A stretch of DNA of 55,379 bases from Actinomycetota bacterium (GTDB lineage Bacteria > Actinomycetota > Nitriliruptoria > Nitriliruptorales > Nitriliruptoraceae), in contig JAHWJY010000006.1 of NCBI GenBank assembly GCA_019348135.1, forward strand, positions 1 to 55,379, in the 5' to 3' direction. The notes under the pieces were generated by a model. The model was not told where the DNA came from. It saw nothing but the letters and a program-made list of their open reading frames with translations, and did not search any database. The first letter of the stretch is position 1. Each line of letters begins with the position of its first letter. This document shows, in pieces, positions 26,052 to 34,011 of this stretch. Position numbers and translations under genes: made by a program.

Positions 26052-27032
26052 ATGACCACCGAACGCCACGAGGTCGACCTCGCCATCATCGGTGCGGGTC
26101 CCGCCGGCCTCTACGCCGCCTACTACGCCGGCTTCCGCGGCCTCACCACCGCCATCCTCGACTCGCTGCCCGAGCCGGGCGGCCAGGTGACGGCGCTGTA
26201 CCCCGAGAAGCTCATCTACGACGTCGCGGGGTTCCCCGCCATCAAGGGTCAGGAGCTCATCGACAACCTCGTGGAGCAGGCCGGCCAGTACGACCCCGTC
26301 TACGTGCTGAACCACCGCGCCGAGGACCTCGAGGAGCAGGCGGGCGGGGGCTTCCTCATCCGCACCCACCGCGGGACCGAGGTCGCCGCCAAGGCCGTGC
26401 TCATCACCGGCGGCATCGGCACCTTCACGCCGCGGCCGCTGCCCGACGGCGAGGAGTTCGAGGGCCGGGGGCTCGTGTACTTCGTACCGAAGCTCGAGGT
26501 CATGCGGGACAAGGACGTGCTCATCGTGGGCGGCGGCGACTCCGCCTTCGACTGGGCCACCAACCTCGAGGACGTCGCCCGCTCGATCACGCTCATCCAC
26601 CGCCGCGACCGCTTCCGTGCGCACGAGGACACCGTGCAGAAGGTGATGGACTCCTCGGTGCGGGTCATGACCTTCACCGAGGTGGCCAACATCCGCGGCG
26701 AGGACGGCGTCGAGTCCGTCACGGTGTTCAACAACCAGACCGACGAGCGCGAGACCCTGAAGGTCCAGGCGGTCGTCGCGGCGCTCGGGTTCAAGAGCGA
26801 CCTCGGGCCGCTGAAGTCCTGGGACATCGAGATCGACGGCCGCCACGTCCACGTCGACACCCGTATGGAGACCAACGTCGACGGGGTCTTCGCCGCCGGC
26901 GACATCACCGAGTACGAGGGCAAGGTGCGGCTCATCTCGGTCGGCTTCGGCGAGGCCGCGACCGCGGTCAACAACGCCGCGGTCCACATCGACCCCGAGG
27001 CGCGCGTGTTCCCCGGCCACTCGAGCGGCTGA
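26052..27032 (+). CDS. Ferredoxin--NADP(+) reductase, thioredoxin-reductase-like type
   Basis: A 326-residue flavoprotein. It has the FAD motif IIGAGPAGLYAAYYAG at residues 11-26, PGGQVTALYPEKLIYDVAGFP, and the NADP motif VLIVGGGDSAFDWATNL in the second Rossmann domain. The C-terminal FAD motif is VFAAGDITEYEGKVRLISVG. The CxxC redox pair of true thioredoxin reductases is missing, and the sequence matches the YumC/TrxR-like ferredoxin reductases of Firmicutes and actinobacteria. It would reduce ferredoxin or flavodoxin with NADPH. A TAGTGT hexamer at 25981 could be part of its promoter. It is convergent with the histidine kinase gene. Confidence 0.93.
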   Translation: MTTERHEVDLAIIGAGPAGLYAAYYAGFRGLTTAILDSLPEPGGQVTALYPEKLIYDVAGFPAIKGQELIDNLVEQAGQYDPVYVLNHRAEDLEEQAGGGFLIRTHRGTEVAAKAVLITGGIGTFTPRPLPDGEEFEGRGLVYFVPKLEVMRDKDVLIVGGGDSAFDWATNLEDVARSITLIHRRDRFRAHEDTVQKVMDSSVRVMTFTEVANIRGEDGVESVTVFNNQTDERETLKVQAVVAALGFKSDLGPLKSWDIEIDGRHVHVDTRMETNVDGVFAAGDITEYEGKVRLISVGFGEAATAVNNAAVHIDPEARVFPGHSSG

Positions 27033-27044
27033 CGGCCCGCCGGC

Positions 27045-28907
27045 TCAGGCCGGGATGGACTCGCGGGCGCTGCGGCGGGGCCCGGAGCCGGTGGCGGCCG
27101 GCACGCCGGCCCGGACGCGGGGGAGCGAGAACGTGAACGTGGCGCCCGCGCCCCGCTGGCTCGTGACCGTCAGCGCGCCGGACATCGCCTCGGCGAGGGA
27201 ACGCGCGATGTAGAGGCCGAGGCCGAGGCCGCTCGTGCGCATCCGCATCGGGTCCTCGAGGCGGTGGAACCGCTCGAAGATCGCGTCGAGCTTGTCCGGC
27301 GGGATGCCGGGGCCACGGTCGCGGACGACGATCTCGAGGCCCTCCCCGGTGCTCGTGAGGATCACGTCGATCGGGGTGTCGGACGGGGTGTACTTGCACG
27401 CGTTCGTGAGGAGGTTGGTGACCACCTGGCCGACGCGGAGCGGGTCGGCCCAGGCGAGGTACGGCCCCTGACCGAGGACGACGCGGATCTCGCGGTCGCC
27501 GTGGTCGTCGACGATCCACCGGACGAGGCGCGGCACGATCTCCTCGAGGTCGCAGACCTGGGCGGAGATCTGGTCGGTCGGCTGGCTCGCGCCCGACGAG
27601 ATGCGCGAGACGAGCAGCAGGTCGTCGATCAGCCGCTCGAGGTGCCCGACGTGCTGGACCATCTGCTGCAGCGCCTCGTCGCGCTTCTCTGGCGAGATGC
27701 GGTCGCCGGCGCGGAGCAGGACCTGGGCGTAGCCGCGCAGCGGGGTGAGCGGCGTCCGGAGCTCGTGGGAGACCCGGGCGACGAAGTCCTGCTTGAGCGA
27801 TCGCGCCTCGCGCTCGCGGGAGAGGTCGAGCACGAGCACGACGTCACCGATGCAGCGGCCCCGCTCGTCGTGGACGAGCGTGTGGCCGATGCGGGTCTCG
27901 ACGCGCTGGCCGTCCGTCGCCGTGAGCGTGACGGTGGACGAGCTGTGGTCGCGACCCTCCTGGAGCACGACGGCGGGGTCGACGGGCACGCCGTCCTCGT
28001 CGGTGCCGGCGAGCAGCACCGAGGCGTGCTGCCCGATGGCCTGGGCCTGCGGCACACCCGTGATGCGGGTCATGGCCTCGTTCCAGAGCCGGACGATGCC
28101 GTCGTCGTCGAGGAGGACGATGCCCTCCTGCACGCCGGTCACGACCCGGTCGAGGTGGTCGCGCTCGGTGCGGACCTCCGCGAGGAGCGCCTTCATCCGG
28201 AAGCTGGAGCCGTACGACAGGTAGAGCGCGAGCGCCGGCCCCACGATCACGAAGGTGAGCTGGGGGTAGGCGGTCCAGAGCGCGACGGCGATGATGCCGA
28301 CGCTGGCGCTGCCGAAGGCGGTCGCGGCCACGAACAGCGGGCGGTCCGTGAGCTGCTCGCGCAGGGTGGGGACACCCAGGCGGGCGAACAGTCCCGTCAG
28401 GGCGGCGGAGTTCAGCACGCTGAACGCGAGCACGGCGACGAGGGCCGCCACGGCGCGGCCCGTCGTGAGCGGTTCGGAGGCGCCGGCCAGCTGCATGATG
28501 GCGGCGGCCACGGCGGTCCCGGTGGCGTGCATCGCGACGTTGAAGACGAGCTTCTGCAGGGCACGGGTGCGCAGCAGGTGGGTGATGAACACGCTCGCGA
28601 CGATGACGGCCACGGCGTAGGTGGGCGGCAGCAGCAGCAGGTCGATCGCGACGGCGAACTCGAGCAGGGACAGCGACATCCCCGTGGAGGCGTCGCGCGA
28701 CCGCAGGATCGTGGAGGCCGACTCCGCGAGGATCGTCAGGCCCGTGAGGACGGCCAGGAGCAGCAGCGACGGCGCCGGCGCCGGCGCGTCGCCGCCCACC
28801 CACACGGTCGCGCCGACGCCGAGGACGGCGGCGGCGGACCACGCGAGGATGTAGGGCCACAGCCCGCGACGCGGACGCTGCGGGCTGCGGGGGTCGGGGC
28901 CGGTCAC
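27045..28907 (-). CDS. Membrane sensor histidine kinase with PAS domain
   Basis: A 620-residue protein with GTG start. About six to seven membrane helices fill residues 15-235. Residues 245-365 form a PAS domain (VTGVQEGIVLLDDDGIVRLWNEAM). The HisKA H-box is FVARVSHELRTPLTPLRGYA with His381 as the phosphoacceptor. The HATPase_c domain has VVTNLLTNACKYTP, VRDRGPGIPPDKLDAIFERF and TSGLGLGLYIARSLAE. All catalytic boxes are intact. The gene begins 15 bases after the subtilase gene and is the last cistron of an operon that starts with a receiver-only response regulator, so regulator and kinase are likely partners. Confidence 0.94.
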   Translation of the reverse strand: MTGPDPRSPQRPRRGLWPYILAWSAAAVLGVGATVWVGGDAPAPAPSLLLLAVLTGLTILAESASTILRSRDASTGMSLSLLEFAVAIDLLLLPPTYAVAVIVASVFITHLLRTRALQKLVFNVAMHATGTAVAAAIMQLAGASEPLTTGRAVAALVAVLAFSVLNSAALTGLFARLGVPTLREQLTDRPLFVAATAFGSASVGIIAVALWTAYPQLTFVIVGPALALYLSYGSSFRMKALLAEVRTERDHLDRVVTGVQEGIVLLDDDGIVRLWNEAMTRITGVPQAQAIGQHASVLLAGTDEDGVPVDPAVVLQEGRDHSSSTVTLTATDGQRVETRIGHTLVHDERGRCIGDVVLVLDLSREREARSLKQDFVARVSHELRTPLTPLRGYAQVLLRAGDRISPEKRDEALQQMVQHVGHLERLIDDLLLVSRISSGASQPTDQISAQVCDLEEIVPRLVRWIVDDHGDREIRVVLGQGPYLAWADPLRVGQVVTNLLTNACKYTPSDTPIDVILTSTGEGLEIVVRDRGPGIPPDKLDAIFERFHRLEDPMRMRTSGLGLGLYIARSLAEAMSGALTVTSQRGAGATFTFSLPRVRAGVPAATGSGPRRSARESIPA

Positions 28908-28922
28908 GGGGCGGGGGTCACG

Positions 28923-30371
28923 TCAGGACCACCCCGCGTCCAGCCACGAGCCGGCGGACCAGGTGGCGCCGATCCACGACCGGCCCTCCCAGGTGTCGCC
29001 GATCCACGACCGTCCGATCCACGAGCGTCCGATCCAGGAGCGTCCCTCCCAGCTCTGGTCGATCCACGAGCGTCCGATCCAGGAGCGACCATCCCACTCG
29101 AGCTCGATCCAGGACCGTCCGATCCAGGACCGTCCGATCCAGGAGCGTCCGTTCCACTCGCCGTCGATCCAGGAGCGTCCGATCCAGGACCGTCCGATCC
29201 AGGAGCGGCCGTTCCACTCGTCGTCGATCCAGGACCGTCCGATCCAGGAGCGTCCGATCCACGAGCGACCGACGAAGTCGGAGGAGGTGCCGTCCTCGAG
29301 CTGGTCGGGACCTTCGTCGTCCCCGACGTCGCCGTCCGCAGGGGCGCCGGGCCCGGAGTCATCGGCGGTCTCCGCGATGGCGACGGGCACGTTGATCACG
29401 CCGGTCGCGGAGTTGTCCCCGTCGGAGCCGGCGAGACCCGCCTTGACCTGGTCCGGGCCCAGCGACGGGTTGGCGTCGAGGACGAGCGCGGCGGCGCCGG
29501 CAGTGACGGCGGCGGCCATCGACGTGCCGGACCCGCGGAACCAGCGTCCGTCGATGCGGGAGCCGGGGTTGTCGCGGTCCGCGGTGCTGCCTGGCATACG
29601 GCTCGAGACGAGCGACACGCCCGGTGCCAGGACCTCCGGCTTGGCGCCGCCGGTGAGGCTGTCGTCATCGGCACGGGCCAGCCCACGGCCGGACCACGAG
29701 GGGACCTGGCCGGTGCGGTCGTCGACCGCGCCGACCGTCAGGAGCATCGGTGACACGCCGGGCTCGACGAGGCGGTTGCCGGGCTCGTCCGAGTCGCCCT
29801 GGTTGCCGCTCGGGACGATGACCACGAAGCCGTCGGCCCAGAGCTCCTCCAGCGCCTCCTCGAGCGGGTCGATCTCGGCGTCCGACGGGCCACCGAGAGC
29901 GAGCACGATGATCCGGGTGTTGAACGCCTTCTGCGTGGCCCTCGCGACGGCGAGGCCAGCGAGGACGCGGTCGAGCGTCGTGTCGCCGTTCATGTCGGCG
30001 ACCTTGATCGAGACGACGTGCGCGCCGGGGGCGACGCCGAGGGTCTGCCCGTCGGGGCCGGCGCCGCCGACCATCAGGCCGGCGAGGAAGGTGCCGTGCC
30101 CGTGCCCGTCGGTGACCCCGGGGGCGCCGGAGACGTCGAAGCGCGCGGCGACGCGGTCCTCGAGGCCCGGGACGGTGTCGACGCCGGTGTCGATCAGCGC
30201 GATGCCGACGCCCTCGCCGTCGTAGCCGGCGGCCCAGGCCGCCGGAGCGCCGATCGAGGCGGCGGCGGTCGTGGAGGCCCCGTCGAGCGCGTCGGTCGTC
30301 GTCGCCTGCGCGGGGACGGCGAGGACGCTCACGGCCGTGAGCGCTGCGGTGAAGGTGGCGATACGGCGCAT
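28923..30371 (-). CDS. Secreted S8 subtilase with C-terminal Trp-pentapeptide repeat
   Basis: A 482-residue exported protease. Residues 1-23 are a signal peptide ending in AQA. The subtilisin triad is Asp61 (IALIDTGVD), His92 (GHGTFLAG) and Ser284 (GSGTSMAAA), with Asn190 (VPSGNQG) as oxyanion residue. After an acidic linker (residues 340-365), the last 115 residues are 23 consecutive pentads in strict register, mostly GRSWI, with Trp always in position four; every fourth pentad or so is a variant such as DDEWN, DGEWN or ELEWD. The ATG overlaps the response-regulator stop by one base (TGATG), so the two are co-translated. There is no clear pro-domain. The repeat may bind the wall, substrate or itself. 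Confidence 0.93.
   Translation of the reverse strand: MRRIATFTAALTAVSVLAVPAQATTTDALDGASTTAAASIGAPAAWAAGYDGEGVGIALIDTGVDTVPGLEDRVAARFDVSGAPGVTDGHGHGTFLAGLMVGGAGPDGQTLGVAPGAHVVSIKVADMNGDTTLDRVLAGLAVARATQKAFNTRIIVLALGGPSDAEIDPLEEALEELWADGFVVIVPSGNQGDSDEPGNRLVEPGVSPMLLTVGAVDDRTGQVPSWSGRGLARADDDSLTGGAKPEVLAPGVSLVSSRMPGSTADRDNPGSRIDGRWFRGSGTSMAAAVTAGAAALVLDANPSLGPDQVKAGLAGSDGDNSATGVINVPVAIAETADDSGPGAPADGDVGDDEGPDQLEDGTSSDFVGRSWIGRSWIGRSWIDDEWNGRSWIGRSWIGRSWIDGEWNGRSWIGRSWIGRSWIELEWDGRSWIGRSWIDQSWEGRSWIGRSWIGRSWIGDTWEGRSWIGATWSAGSWLDAGWS
28926..29270 (-). repeat. 15-bp coding tandem repeat (23 Trp pentapeptides)
   Basis: The 345 bases encode 23 pentapeptides at the end of the subtilase. The unit is GRSWI (15 bases), grouped as three GRSWI plus one acidic/variant pentad, so that the super-unit is 20 residues or 60 bases. 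It degenerates toward the C-terminus (GATWS, AGSWL, DAGWS). The DNA copies are highly similar, so slippage or recombination could change copy number. Confidence 0.92.
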
Positions 30372-30793
30372 CAGCGCTCTCCCGAGGTAGCAGCGAGTTC
30401 GTCCCCGGTGCCGGAGGTCAGCGCGTCCGGGGTGATGCCGAGACGCGCCATCTCGGCGGTCAGGACGTCGAGGTCGAGCGGCTTGGTGAGGTAGGAGTCC
30501 ACCCCGGCCTGCCACCCGGCCCACACGTCAGATTCCATGACCTTGGCGGTCAGCATCACGATCGGCGTGTCCGCGATCCCCGCCGTGGCGCGGATGTGAC
30601 GGGCGGCCGTCAGCCCGTCCATCACGGGCATCATCTGGTCGAGCACGATGAGGTCCGGGAGGAGGGCCGCCGCGAGCGCGATGCCGTCGCGGCCGTTCTC
30701 GGCCCGGTGGGCCTCGTGGCCGTCCAGGGTGAGCGACAGGGTCAGCACGTCGAGCGTGGGTCCGTCGTCGTCGACCAGCAGGATCCGTGCCAC
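30371..30793 (-). CDS. Receiver-only response regulator
   Basis: A 140-residue protein; GTG 30793 with GGAGCGG upstream. It is a single CheY-type REC domain: ILLVDDDGPTLDVL (acidic Asp pair), the phosphoacceptor Asp52 in LIVLDQMMPVMDG, Thr82 in VMLTAKV and Lys104 in SYLTKPLDL. No DNA-binding or enzymatic output domain follows, only a 30-residue tail. It must therefore act by protein contact or as a phosphate relay. Its stop overlaps the start of the subtilase gene, and the histidine kinase comes third in the operon. Confidence 0.93.
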   Translation of the reverse strand: MARILLVDDDGPTLDVLTLSLTLDGHEAHRAENGRDGIALAAALLPDLIVLDQMMPVMDGLTAARHIRATAGIADTPIVMLTAKVMESDVWAGWQAGVDSYLTKPLDLDVLTAEMARLGITPDALTSGTGDELAATSGER

Positions 30794-30901
30794 GTCCGCC
30801 GCTCCTGTCCTGGCCGTCACCGACCGTCGCCCCCGGCAGGGTTTCTCACTCTTCGTGTTCGGCACTAACGCTGCGTTGTTGAGCGCCGCGGCCTCAGCGC
30901 T

Positions 30902-30925
30902 GGGAAGATGGCCCGGAAGGACTAG
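30902..30925. promoter_or_regulatory. Shared 24-nt element, copy A
   Basis: On the plus strand this reads GGGAAGATGGCCC, seven variable bases, CTAG. The same arrangement recurs at 53697-53720 with 20 of 24 bases identical. On the minus strand it lies 108 bases upstream of the response-regulator start, and is followed by a GC-rich dyad (AGCGC...GCGCT). It is probably a promoter or a regulator binding site. Confidence 0.5.
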
Positions 30926-30959
30926 TCGCCCATGGGGTAGGACCCCTGCGGTCCGCGGG

Positions 30960-30965
30960 TAGCGT
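30960..30965 (+). promoter_or_regulatory. Candidate -10 hexamer TAGCGT
   Basis: TAGCGTCCGGG lies 30 bases before the ATG of the second VOC gene, with a GGCGGAG ribosome-site-like stretch between them. Confidence 0.35.
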
Positions 30966-30995
30966 CCGGGACGGTTCCCCGGCGGAGAAGGTCCG

Positions 30996-31379
30996 ATGAT
31001 GGCATGTCGTATCGGTGAGCTCGTGCTCGGCTGCCGCGATCCCGAGGTGCTGGCGCGGTTCTGGTGCGAGGTCCTGGACTGGGTCGTGCTCGACCGCCTG
31101 GACAACGGCTCGATGGAGATCGGGCCGCGCGAGGGGTGGGGCGGGCCGCAGCCGACGATCTTCCTCAGTCGCAGGGACGAGCCGGAGGAGGGGAAGTCCC
31201 GGCTGCACATCGACGTCAACCCCACCGACCGCGATCAGGACGCCGAGCTCGAACGCCTGCTCGCCCTCGGTGCGCGCCCGGCCGACATCGGCCAGACCGG
31301 GGAGGAGTCGTGGCACGTCCTGGCCGACCCCGAGGGCAACGAGTTCTGCCTGCTGCGGTCCCGCCTCGACCCGCTCTGA
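30996..31379 (+). CDS. VOC family protein
   Basis: A 127-residue glyoxalase-fold protein: IGELVLGCRDPEVLARFWCEVLDW opens the first module, SRLHIDVNPTDRDQDAEL the second, and HVLADPEGNEFCLLRS closes it. This matches the 'Glyoxalase_6' type of the VOC superfamily, common in actinobacteria and usually of unknown substrate. ATG 30996 or ATG 30999 may be the start. It is divergent from the response-regulator operon and convergent with the DNA glycosylase gene. Confidence 0.86.
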   Translation: MMACRIGELVLGCRDPEVLARFWCEVLDWVVLDRLDNGSMEIGPREGWGGPQPTIFLSRRDEPEEGKSRLHIDVNPTDRDQDAELERLLALGARPADIGQTGEESWHVLADPEGNEFCLLRSRLDPL

Positions 31380-31388
31380 GCCCAGCGG

Positions 31389-32285
31389 TCAGAGACGCTC
31401 GACCGCGTGGACCGTCATGCGCGGGCCCCAGGCGGGTGCCCGCTGCCCCTCGAGCGCCAGCAGGCGGACGACACGCCCACGGTGGCCCGCGAACGGGGCC
31501 AGCAGCTCGAGCATGCGCGCGTCGGTGCCGCGGGGTTCGCCGGCGAGGTTCCACGCCACGAGGTTCGGGACGTGGAAGTCGCCGACCTCGACCCGGTCGG
31601 CGTCGCCACAGGCCGTGCGCAGCACCAGGTTCGCGGTCCAGGGGCCGATCCCCGGAAGCGCCGTCAGCCGCGTGAACGCGTCCTCGGGCGACATCGTCGC
31701 AGCCTCCTCGAGGCGACGGATGCGTCGGCTCGCCTCGATCAGCGTGACGGCGCGCTTGCGCTCGACGCCGAGGACGTGGAAGTCGTACGTCGGCGTGGCG
31801 GCGAACCGCTCCGGCGGTGGGGCGAGGCGGAGGCCCGCGAACGGTCCCGGGGCGGGCTCGCCCCACCGCGTCACCATCCGCATCCACGACCGCACCGCCT
31901 CGAGGGAGGTGACCTTCTGCTGCAGGATCGTCGGGAGCAGGACGTCGGCGATGGTGCCGGTGCGGGCGATCCGCAGCCCGGGGCGCCGGCGGTGCGCCCG
32001 TCGCACGAGCGGATGCGCCGGGTCGAACCCGGCCATGTCGTCCTCCGCACCGATGAACGCGGGTGCCTGGTCGAGGGCCCACGACGCACCCGGGCCCCAC
32101 GCCTCGGCGGTCGCGACGTCGCCGGTGACGCGGACCTCGAGGGTCGCGGCGCCGGCGGGGGTCCGCCACGCCCGCACGGCGGCCGCCGGCGACAGCCGGA
32201 TCGTGGTGTCGCCACCCACCACGAGCGGGCGCAGCGTCACGAGCAGGTCGACGGGATGGGGGAGGGGGAAGGTCCGCGTCGGCAT
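31389..32285 (-). CDS. DNA-3-methyladenine glycosylase II-like (AlkA/HhH-GPD) protein
   Basis: A 298-residue protein; ATG 32285 gives MPTRTFPLPHPVDLLVTLRP. The N-terminal part resembles the AlkA beta domain. The HhH-GPD fold follows with ADVLLPTILQQKVTSLEAVR (the LxxxILxQQxS-type start of the domain), then the helix-hairpin-helix LTALPGIGPWTANLVLRTACG and the catalytic-Asp region GDADRVEVGDFHVPN. Base-excision repair of alkylated purines is the likely role. Together with the ATL protein and the 5'-3' exonuclease it adds to the repair genes in the window. Confidence 0.88.
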   Translation of the reverse strand: MPTRTFPLPHPVDLLVTLRPLVVGGDTTIRLSPAAAVRAWRTPAGAATLEVRVTGDVATAEAWGPGASWALDQAPAFIGAEDDMAGFDPAHPLVRRAHRRRPGLRIARTGTIADVLLPTILQQKVTSLEAVRSWMRMVTRWGEPAPGPFAGLRLAPPPERFAATPTYDFHVLGVERKRAVTLIEASRRIRRLEEAATMSPEDAFTRLTALPGIGPWTANLVLRTACGDADRVEVGDFHVPNLVAWNLAGEPRGTDARMLELLAPFAGHRGRVVRLLALEGQRAPAWGPRMTVHAVERL

Positions 32286-32439
32286 CGGCGCACGGTAGCG
32301 CGGGGGTGTCCGGACGACCGGGAGCTCAACGGTCGACATCCGCACCGGTGGGCCATACCGTCAACGGTTCTTCACTCGAGCAACACGCCGCCGCGTTCGG
32401 TGCCTCCCGCACCGCCCCGGACATCGCCCGGAGGTCACC

Positions 32440-33276
32440 GTGTCCAGCCGCCGCCGCACCGTCGGGACCCTCGCCACGGTCGTGACGCTCGCGGTCGCCG
32501 CGCAGGCGGGCTACGTCGTCCAGCCGGGCGACACCCTCAGCGCGATCGCGGCACGGCTGGGCACCACGGTCCGGGCGCTCGTCGAGGCCAACGGCATCGC
32601 CGATCCCGACCGCGTCCAGGCCGGGCGCACGCTCGAGCTCCCCGGTGGAGGACCGGCGCCGGCGTCCGGTGACGAGGCCCGCTACCGGGTCCGCGCCGGC
32701 GACGCGCTCAGCCGCATCGCGCGCGACGCCGGGGTGAGCGTCGGCGCGCTGCAGCGGGCCAACGGCATCACGGACGCCGACCGCATCCAGGTAGGGCAGG
32801 TCCTGCGCATCCCGGGCGCCACGGCGCCGGCGGCGCCCACCAGTGCGGGTGAGCCGGGCGGCCCTCCGGCCGGCGCGGCCCGACGGCCGGAGGCGGGGCG
32901 CGTCATCACCGTCGTCGCGCGCCGGTACGGCTGGAACCCCGCGTTCGTGAAGGCGCTCGCCTGGCAGGAGTCCGGCTGGCAGATGGGGCGGGTGTCGTCG
33001 ACCGGCGCGGTCGGGATCATGCAGGTGATGCCCGGCACCGGCGACTTCGTGTCGCAGGAGCTGGTCGGACGTCGCCTCGAGCTGCGCGACCCGGTGGACA
33101 ACGTGACCGCGGGGGTCGTCTTCCTCGACCACCTGTGGGACCTCACCGACGGAGACGTCGAGCAGACGCTCGCCGGCTACTACCAGGGCCTGGCGTCGGT
33201 GCGGAGGAACGGTCGCTACCCCAGCACCGACGCCTACATCGCCAACGTCCTGGCCCTCAGGTCCCGCTTCTCGTAG
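32440..33276 (+). CDS. Secreted LysM / lytic transglycosylase-like (SLT) protein
   Basis: A 278-residue exported protein; GTG 32440 with GGAGG five bases upstream. A signal peptide covers residues 1-23. LysM1 (about 25-68, YVVQPGDTLSAIAARLGTTV) and LysM2 (about 82-125, YRVRAGDALSRIARDAGVSV) bind peptidoglycan. After a Pro/Gly linker, residues 155-275 are an SLT fold: FVKALAWQESGWQMG with the catalytic Glu177, then GAVGIMQVMPGT and AGYYQGLASVRRNGRYPST. It should cleave glycan strands in the wall. It appears monocistronic. Confidence 0.92.
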   Translation: MSSRRRTVGTLATVVTLAVAAQAGYVVQPGDTLSAIAARLGTTVRALVEANGIADPDRVQAGRTLELPGGGPAPASGDEARYRVRAGDALSRIARDAGVSVGALQRANGITDADRIQVGQVLRIPGATAPAAPTSAGEPGGPPAGAARRPEAGRVITVVARRYGWNPAFVKALAWQESGWQMGRVSSTGAVGIMQVMPGTGDFVSQELVGRRLELRDPVDNVTAGVVFLDHLWDLTDGDVEQTLAGYYQGLASVRRNGRYPSTDAYIANVLALRSRFS

Positions 33277-33282
33277 GCCCGT

Positions 33283-33915
33283 TCAGCCGGTCGGGGCGTC
33301 GACGTAGCGCAGGTAGGGCTTCTCGGCGTCGAACTCGCCGAAGCGCTCGCGGGCCGTCTCGTCGTCGATGGACGGCGAGATGATCACGCGGTCCCCGGGG
33401 GTCCAGTCCGCGGGCGTCGCGAGGCCCTGGTTGGCCGTCAGCTGGAGCGAGTCGATCACCCGCAGCAGCTCCTCGAAGTTCCGGCCGGTCGACGGCGGGT
33501 AGGTGAGCGTGAGCTTCACCTTGTCGTCGGGGCCGATCACGAACACCGAGCGGACGGTGAGCTTGGCGTCGGAGTTGGGGTGGATCATGTCGTACTGCTC
33601 GGCGATCTTGCCGCCCTCGTCCGCGATGAGCGGGTAGTTCAGGGCCGTGCCCTGGGTCTCCTCGATGTCCGAGCGCCAGGCCTCGTGGTCCTGGACCGAG
33701 TCGACCGAGAGCCCGATGGGCTTGACGTTGCGCTTGTCGAACTCCGGCTTGAGCCGCGCGACGGCGCCGAGCTCGGTCGTGCAGACCGGCGTGAAGTCGG
33801 CGGGGTGGCTGAACAGGACCGCCCAGCTGTCGCCCTTCCAGTCGCGGAAGTTCAGCTCGCCCTCGGTGGTGGCGGCGGTGAAGTCGGGAGCTTCGTCCCC
33901 GAGTCGGATGGCCAC
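33283..33915 (-). CDS. 1-Cys peroxiredoxin (Prx6 type)
   Basis: A 210-residue AhpC/TSA-family protein. GTG 33915 is chosen since it follows AGAGGTAG and gives the usual AIRLGDEAPDF start. The peroxidatic site is HPADFTPVCTTELG, with Thr42 and Cys45; no other cysteine occurs, so there is no internal resolving cysteine. The extended C-terminal domain (TPGDRVIISPSIDDETARERF) places it in the Prx6 subgroup. It reduces peroxides in the cytosol with an external thiol donor. The MarR gene follows upstream on the same strand, about 100 bases away. Confidence 0.93.
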   Translation of the reverse strand: MAIRLGDEAPDFTAATTEGELNFRDWKGDSWAVLFSHPADFTPVCTTELGAVARLKPEFDKRNVKPIGLSVDSVQDHEAWRSDIEETQGTALNYPLIADEGGKIAEQYDMIHPNSDAKLTVRSVFVIGPDDKVKLTLTYPPSTGRNFEELLRVIDSLQLTANQGLATPADWTPGDRVIISPSIDDETARERFGEFDAEKPYLRYVDAPTG

Positions 33916-34011
33916 GTGCGCTACCTCTGTGTCGGTGGTCGGTACGACCCCGAAGGTAGGGAGCCCGACCACGGACGGCGCATCCACCCAGTGGGAACCG
34001 TGCGAGCCGGG

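Noticed and set aside
26052-27032. Thioredoxin reductase
   Set aside because: The CxxC redox motif in the NADP domain is missing; the sequence matches thioredoxin-reductase-like ferredoxin-NADP reductases.
28960-29280. Regular 15-base repeats that could suggest a CRISPR or satellite array
   Set aside because: There are no unique spacers; the period is that of the pentapeptide codons and the frame is kept throughout.
28963-30225. Long plus-strand frame antisense to the subtilase, with its own repeats (HDRPIHERPIQERP type)
   Set aside because: It mirrors the coding repeat of the minus strand. The subtilase frame has catalytic motifs and a signal peptide; the antisense frame has none.
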